In this document: positions 60,099-64,000 of the stretch, one piece after another
Numbering within the stretch: the stretch's first letter is position 1
Layout: each line of letters starts with the position of its first letter
Assembly: GCA_017308595.1 (NCBI GenBank)
Contig: JAFKER010000005.1
Span: 382,950 to 446,949, forward strand
Direction of reading: 5' to 3'
DNA: 64,000 nt
Origin: Afipia sp.
GTDB lineage: Bacteria > Pseudomonadota > Alphaproteobacteria > Rhizobiales > Xanthobacteraceae
Translations under genes and position numbers: made by a program
The notes under the pieces: model-generated
Database searches by the model: none
Seen by the model: only the letters and a program-made list of their open reading frames with translations
What the model was told of the DNA's origin: nothing

Positions 60099-60962
60099 AT
60101 GTCCGCACAGCAATTCGTCCTGACCCTGTCCTGTCCCGATCGTCCCGGCATCGTGTCGGCGGTTTCCACCTTCCTGTTCGCCAACGGGCAGAACATTCTC
60201 GACGCGCAGCAGTACAGCGACATCGAGACGGGCCGCTTCTTCATGCGGGTGAGCTTCGACTCGCCCGGTGCGCAGGCCGACCTCGCCACATTGCAATCCG
60301 GCTTCGGGGTGATGGCCAAGCCCTTCGAGATGGTCTGGCAGTTGCGTGACCGCGCCGTCCAGCAGCGCGTGCTGCTGATGGTGTCGAAGTTCGATCATTG
60401 TCTCGCCGACATTCTTTATCGCTGGCGGCGAGGCGAACTGCCGATGATGCCGACAGCGATCGTCTCCAACCATCCGCTGGAAACCTATGCGGGTCTCGAT
60501 TTCGCGGGCATTCCGTTTCATCATCTGCCGGTGACGCGCGCCACCAAGGATGAGCAGGAAGCGAAAGTCTGGAAGATCATTCAGGACACGCAGACCGATC
60601 TCGTGGTGCTGGCGCGTTACATGCAGGTGTTGTCGGAGGATTTCGCGGGCAAGCTGTCCGGCCGCTGCATCAACATCCATCACTCGTTCCTGCCGGGCTT
60701 CAAGGGCGCGAAGCCTTACCATCAAGCCCATGAGCGCGGCGTGAAGCTGATCGGCGCGACGGCGCACTATGTCACCAGCGATCTCGACGAAGGCCCGATC
60801 ATCGAGCAGGACATCGAGCGCATCAGCCATCGCGACTCGCCGGAAGACCTCGTGCGCAAGGGTGCGGACATCGAACGCCGCGTGCTGGCCCGCGCGATCC
60901 GCTATCACCTGGAAGACCGCGTGATCCTCAACGGCCGCAAGACGGTGGTGTTCACGGACTAA
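60099..60962 (+). CDS. purU: Formyltetrahydrofolate deformylase PurU
   Basis: A 287-aa enzyme splitting 10-formyl-tetrahydrofolate into formate and tetrahydrofolate. The N-terminal ACT domain ([35 protein letters not shown], residues ~4-38) is followed by a formyltransferase fold with the catalytic Asn-His-Asp set in [50 protein letters not shown] chose ATG 60099 because the family begins right there; the open frame from 59958 adds a foreign-looking stretch. It is 12 bases before the MetE-like gene, a sensible one-carbon pairing. Confidence 0.93.
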   Translation: MSAQQFVLTLSCPDRPGIVSAVSTFLFANGQNILDAQQYSDIETGRFFMRVSFDSPGAQADLATLQSGFGVMAKPFEMVWQLRDRAVQQRVLLMVSKFDHCLADILYRWRRGELPMMPTAIVSNHPLETYAGLDFAGIPFHHLPVTRATKDEQEAKVWKIIQDTQTDLVVLARYMQVLSEDFAGKLSGRCINIHHSFLPGFKGAKPYHQAHERGVKLIGATAHYVTSDLDEGPIIEQDIERISHRDSPEDLVRKGADIERRVLARAIRYHLEDRVILNGRKTVVFTD

Positions 60963-60974
60963 TCGCTGGAGAAC

Positions 60975-62093
60975 ATGATGCAGCGGGCGAGGCCGCCGTT
61001 TCGCGCCGACCATGTCGGCAGCCTGCTGCGGCCGCAGCGGGTTCGTGACGCGCGGGTGCGTTTCGCGAAGGGTGAGATCGAGGCCGCCGAACTACAGCGC
61101 ATCGAATCTCTTGAAATCAGCACCGCCGTTCAGCGGCAGAAGCAGAGCGGCCTGCGCCTCGCCACCGACGGCGAGTTCCGCCGCGCGTGGTGGCATTTCG
61201 ATTTCCTGAAAGCGCTTGCGGGCTGCGAGATTCAGAAGACGCAAGGCGCGGTCGTCGCGGGCCGCGTCACGAGCGGTGAAAGCGTCCATGTCACGGGCAA
61301 ACTCGATTTTCCCGTCGACCATCCGATGATCGCGCATTTCAAGCTGCTCAAGGACCGCTGCGATCTCGCGGGCGTCGTGCCCAAGATGACCATCCCGTCG
61401 CCGTCGATGATCCACTATCGCGGAGGCAGGGACGCCGTCTCGCGTGAAGCCTATCCCGACATTGACGCCTTCTTTGTCGATCTGGCGATGACTTATCGCA
61501 AGGCGGTCAAGGCATTCTATGATGCCGGCTGCCGCTATCTGCAGTTCGACGATACGGCATGGGGTTATTTCTGTTCGGAAGACCAGCGCGCCAAGCTGCG
61601 CGCGCGGGGCGAGGACCCCGAGGCGCTGCCCGGTGTCTACGCCCGCGTCATCAACTACGCGATCGCCGAGCGCCCCGCCGACATGGTCATCACCACCCAC
61701 GTTTGCCGCGGCAACTTCCGCTCCAACTGGATCGCCTCGGGCGGCTATGAACCCATCGCCGAACTTTTGCTCGCGGGTGTCAATTACGACGGCTATTTCC
61801 TGGAATACGATTCCGATCGCGCGGGCGGTTTCGAGCCGCTGCGTTTCCTGCCGGCAGGCAACAAGATTGTGGTGCTGGGGCTTGTCACCTCGAAGGCCGG
61901 CGCGCTCGAAAAGAAGGAAGACATCAAGCGGCGTATCGATGAAGCGGCGCGGCTGGTGCCGCTCGATCAGCTCGCGCTGTCGCCGCAATGTGGCTTCGCC
62001 TCGACAGAGGAAGGCAACATCCTGACCGAGGACGAGCAATGGGCGAAGCTGCGCCTGGTTACCGACGTCGCGGGCAACGTGTGGGGCACATAG
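60975..62093 (+). CDS. MetE C-terminal-like methyltransferase family protein
   Basis: A 372-aa protein of the cobalamin-independent methionine synthase C-terminal superfamily (YxjG/YxjH type), without the N-terminal MetE half. FRADHVGSLLRP opens the barrel; the zinc ligands appear in THVCRGN (His and Cys near 243-245), the Glu in FLEYDSDRAGGFEPLR, and the last Cys in SPQCGFASTEEGN (near 336). Such proteins methylate homocysteine or other thiols from methyl donors. It directly follows purU, so a folate-linked role is plausible. The first two codons are both ATG; either may be used. Confidence 0.88.
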   Translation: MMQRARPPFRADHVGSLLRPQRVRDARVRFAKGEIEAAELQRIESLEISTAVQRQKQSGLRLATDGEFRRAWWHFDFLKALAGCEIQKTQGAVVAGRVTSGESVHVTGKLDFPVDHPMIAHFKLLKDRCDLAGVVPKMTIPSPSMIHYRGGRDAVSREAYPDIDAFFVDLAMTYRKAVKAFYDAGCRYLQFDDTAWGYFCSEDQRAKLRARGEDPEALPGVYARVINYAIAERPADMVITTHVCRGNFRSNWIASGGYEPIAELLLAGVNYDGYFLEYDSDRAGGFEPLRFLPAGNKIVVLGLVTSKAGALEKKEDIKRRIDEAARLVPLDQLALSPQCGFASTEEGNILTEDEQWAKLRLVTDVAGNVWGT

Positions 62094-62241
62094 CGGCCGG
62101 CGATGCGCCGTGCGGCACCCGGAGCGTTCAGCGGGCGCACGTCCACAGCCGGGTGGAAATGCCGGTCCGGGGCTGAGGCTGGAACCATCGTTTCAGGTCG
62201 CCGTTGACAGGGGCCAGACGTGGAGCGGAGGCCCTCTCACC

Positions 62242-64000
62242 TTGAAGAACGAAATGACGACGGCTCCGGCCGCGACTTCGGCACGGGAAGGGTCTGCGCT
62301 TCCGGCAGCCGTGATCGCGGCCCTGATCATCGGCGGCCTTTATTTGGGACGGGAAATCTTCGTCCCCATCGCTCTGGCGATTCTGCTCAGCTTCGTGCTT
62401 GCGCCCCCCGTCGATTTTCTGGAGCGCTGGCGTCTGCCGCGCGCGGCTGCCGTTCCTGTGGTGGTGGTTCTGGCATTCTTGGTGTTGTTCGGTCTCGGCA
62501 GCCTGATCGCCACCCAGATCACTCAGCTTGCGGAGCAGCTTCCCACCTACCAGCAGACGATGCAGAAGAAAATCTCGTCGCTGAAGAGCGCGACCACGGC
62601 AGGTCCGCTGGAGCGGGCCGCGGACGTGCTGCAAAGTCTCGGCAAGGAGCTGAACAAGCCGGACAGCGCTGCGGACAAGACCGCGGTGGAGCCGTCGCTG
62701 ACGCCCTCGCCGGAGCTGCCGACACGTCCCATTCCCGTGGAGGTTCGCTCGCCGCCGCCGAGCGCGCTGGAGAGTATTTCATCGCTGATCGCGCCGCTGC
62801 TGCATCCCCTGGCGACCGTCGGCGTGGTGATCATCTTCGTCGTCTTCATTCTTTTTCAGCGCGAGGACCTGCGCAATCGGCTGATCAAGCTCGCAGGCGC
62901 ACATGACCTGCAGCGGGCGACGTCCGCGATGGACGATGCCGCAAGCCGCCTCAGCCGCCTGTTCCTGTCGCAACTCGGACTGAATACCGCGTTCGGTCTG
63001 GTCATAGGGCTGGGCTTGTGGCTGATCGGGGTGCCGAGCGCGATCCTGTGGGGCATTCTCGCGGGCATCATGCGTTTCGTGCCTTACATCGGCGCGTTCG
63101 TCGCGGCGTTCTTTCCGTTGACCCTGGCCGTGGCCGTCGATCCGGGCTGGTCGATGCTGGCGTGGAGCGCGGCGCTGATCCTGATCACCGAATTGCTGGT
63201 GGGACATGCCATCGAGCCGATGCTGTTCGGCCATAGCAGCGGCCTTTCGCCGTTCGCCGTGGTCGTCTCGGCGACCTTCTGGACGGCGCTGTGGGGACCG
63301 ATCGGGCTGGTGCTGGCGACGCCGCTCACCGTCTGCCTTGTCGTGCTGGGCCGTCATGTCGAGCGCCTGAAGTTCTTCGACATCCTGTTCGGCGACCGCC
63401 CCGCATTGTCACCGCCGGAGATTTTCTATCAGCGCATGCTCGCCAACGATCCCGGCGAGGCGGTGGAGAAGGCGGAGGAGTATCTGAAGGAACGCACGCT
63501 TTCTGAGTATTACGAGGAGGTCGCGCTCAAGGGTCTGAAACTCGCCCATGACGATGCCAAGCGCGACCGTCTGCCCGCGCCGCGTCTTGCCGAAATCCGC
63601 AACAGCGTCGTCGAACTGATCGAGGATCTTGCGGACGAGGACGACGACGCGCGCGACGGCGACACCCGCGATGCGGAGGCCGAGGCCGCCATCCATGCCA
63701 GTGCGGCACCGATGCCCGATCTGCCGTTCGTGATCCGTGAAGGGCTGCCGCCCGAGTGGCAGGCGGAGCACCCGGTGCTTTGCGTGGCCGAGCGGAGCGA
63801 CCTCGACGAGGCCGCGGCGCAGATCCTCGCACAGATTCTGTCCAAGCACGGTCTCGGAGCGCGGGTGGCGACGAAGGAAGAGGTGTCGACTGCCGGAATC
63901 TTCCGGCTCGACGGAGACGGCGTGGCGCTGGTTTGCGTGTCGGCCCTCGATGCCGCAAGTCCCGCCTATACCCGTCATGTGGTGCGCAAGCTGCGCCGCA
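62242..64000 (+). CDS. AI-2E family (PerM-like) membrane protein, 3' end cut by window
   Basis: Polytopic permease open to the end of the window, 586 codons visible. About eight hydrophobic segments: IAALIIGGLYLG, ALAILLSFVLAPPVDFLERW, AVPVVVVLAFLVLFGLGSL, then a long periplasmic or cytoplasmic loop (~110-175), TVGVVIIFVVFILFQRED, GLVIGLGLWLIGVPSAILWGILAGIMRFVPYIGAFVAAFFPL and WGPIGLVLATPLTVCLVV. FVPYIGA is diagnostic of the family. Beyond residue ~380 there is an unusual soluble C-terminal extension with an acidic stretch (EDLADEDDDARDGDTRD). CGGAGG ten bases before the TTG at 62242 supports that start; ATG at 62254 is the alternative. Confidence 0.87.
   Translation, partial: MKNEMTTAPAATSAREGSALPAAVIAALIIGGLYLGREIFVPIALAILLSFVLAPPVDFLERWRLPRAAAVPVVVVLAFLVLFGLGSLIATQITQLAEQLPTYQQTMQKKISSLKSATTAGPLERAADVLQSLGKELNKPDSAADKTAVEPSLTPSPELPTRPIPVEVRSPPPSALESISSLIAPLLHPLATVGVVIIFVVFILFQREDLRNRLIKLAGAHDLQRATSAMDDAASRLSRLFLSQLGLNTAFGLVIGLGLWLIGVPSAILWGILAGIMRFVPYIGAFVAAFFPLTLAVAVDPGWSMLAWSAALILITELLVGHAIEPMLFGHSSGLSPFAVVVSATFWTALWGPIGLVLATPLTVCLVVLGRHVERLKFFDILFGDRPALSPPEIFYQRMLANDPGEAVEKAEEYLKERTLSEYYEEVALKGLKLAHDDAKRDRLPAPRLAEIRNSVVELIEDLADEDDDARDGDTRDAEAEAAIHASAAPMPDLPFVIREGLPPEWQAEHPVLCVAERSDLDEAAAQILAQILSKHGLGARVATKEEVSTAGIFRLDGDGVALVCVSALDAASPAYTRHVVRKLRR

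Overview
The window is a 64 kb stretch of high-GC chromosome from an alphaproteobacterium. The paralog families, the intergenic palindromes and the many LIV-type transporters with embedded CoA ligases fit the Bradyrhizobium/Afipia/Rhodopseudomonas group (Nitrobacteraceae). That placement is inferred from gene content and style; the genus cannot be decided from the sequence alone. I found no rRNA, tRNA, CRISPR array, insertion sequence or prophage. Coding density is high, and almost everything concerns uptake and CoA-dependent breakdown of organic acids.

Layout. (1) 3-6767 (+): a branched-chain-type (LIV) ABC importer, livH-livM-livG-livF, then an acyl-CoA ligase and the periplasmic binding protein, closed by a strong terminator. 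livM carries an apparent one-base frameshift. (2) 6869-10675: a kinase-like phosphotransferase, a small DUF6285-like protein, an enoyl-CoA hydratase and an acyl-CoA dehydrogenase, followed by an AraC regulator and a GST. (3) 12269-22590: two acyl-CoA dehydrogenases read leftward, and rightward a BKACE (DUF849) enzyme, CoA ligase, carboxyltransferase, biotin carboxylase, LiuC-like hydratase and a second BKACE. This resembles a leucine/acyclic-terpene (Liu/Atu) pathway with BKACE enzymes in place of HMG-CoA lyase. (4) 22577-33549: a crotonase lacking both catalytic glutamates, a CoA transferase, a GlcG-like protein, a large FAD/Fe-S D-2-hydroxyacid dehydrogenase and a GntR regulator, all leftward; then a serine-glyoxylate-type aminotransferase and a complete tripartite tricarboxylate transporter (tctC-tctB-tctA), rightward. 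(5) 33639-37468: a small secreted protein, an amidase, a small unknown protein, and a secreted protein with one CxxCH motif. (6) 37626-47378 (-): a CoA transferase, a PaaK-like ligase, and a second LIV system (livG, ligase, livH, livM, livK, livF) divergent from a Crp/Fnr regulator. (7) 48562-53588 (-): a third, complete LIV system. (8) 53946-64000: a mixed segment with a GDP-fucose-synthase-like enzyme, PRC-barrel, DUF1810 and YjbQ proteins, a fused double CoA transferase, a HemD-like protein, PurU, a MetE-like methyltransferase and an AI-2E-family permease cut by the window end.

How it works together: three LIV importers and one TTT importer bring in carboxylates or amino-acid-like substrates; four adenylate-forming ligases and three CoA-transferase genes activate them; four acyl-CoA dehydrogenases/phosphotransferase-linked enzymes, three crotonases, one biotin-dependent carboxylase and two BKACE enzymes degrade them. 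Regulators (AraC, GntR, Crp/Fnr) sit at the block borders. At least nine intergenic palindromic elements, most with GTCAT...ATGAC ends, separate transcription units. The most interesting points are the Liu/Atu-like module, the phosphotransferase/DUF6285 pair that recalls the levulinate LvaAB system, the half-degenerate fused CoA transferase, and the recurrent hairpins directly after binding-protein genes.
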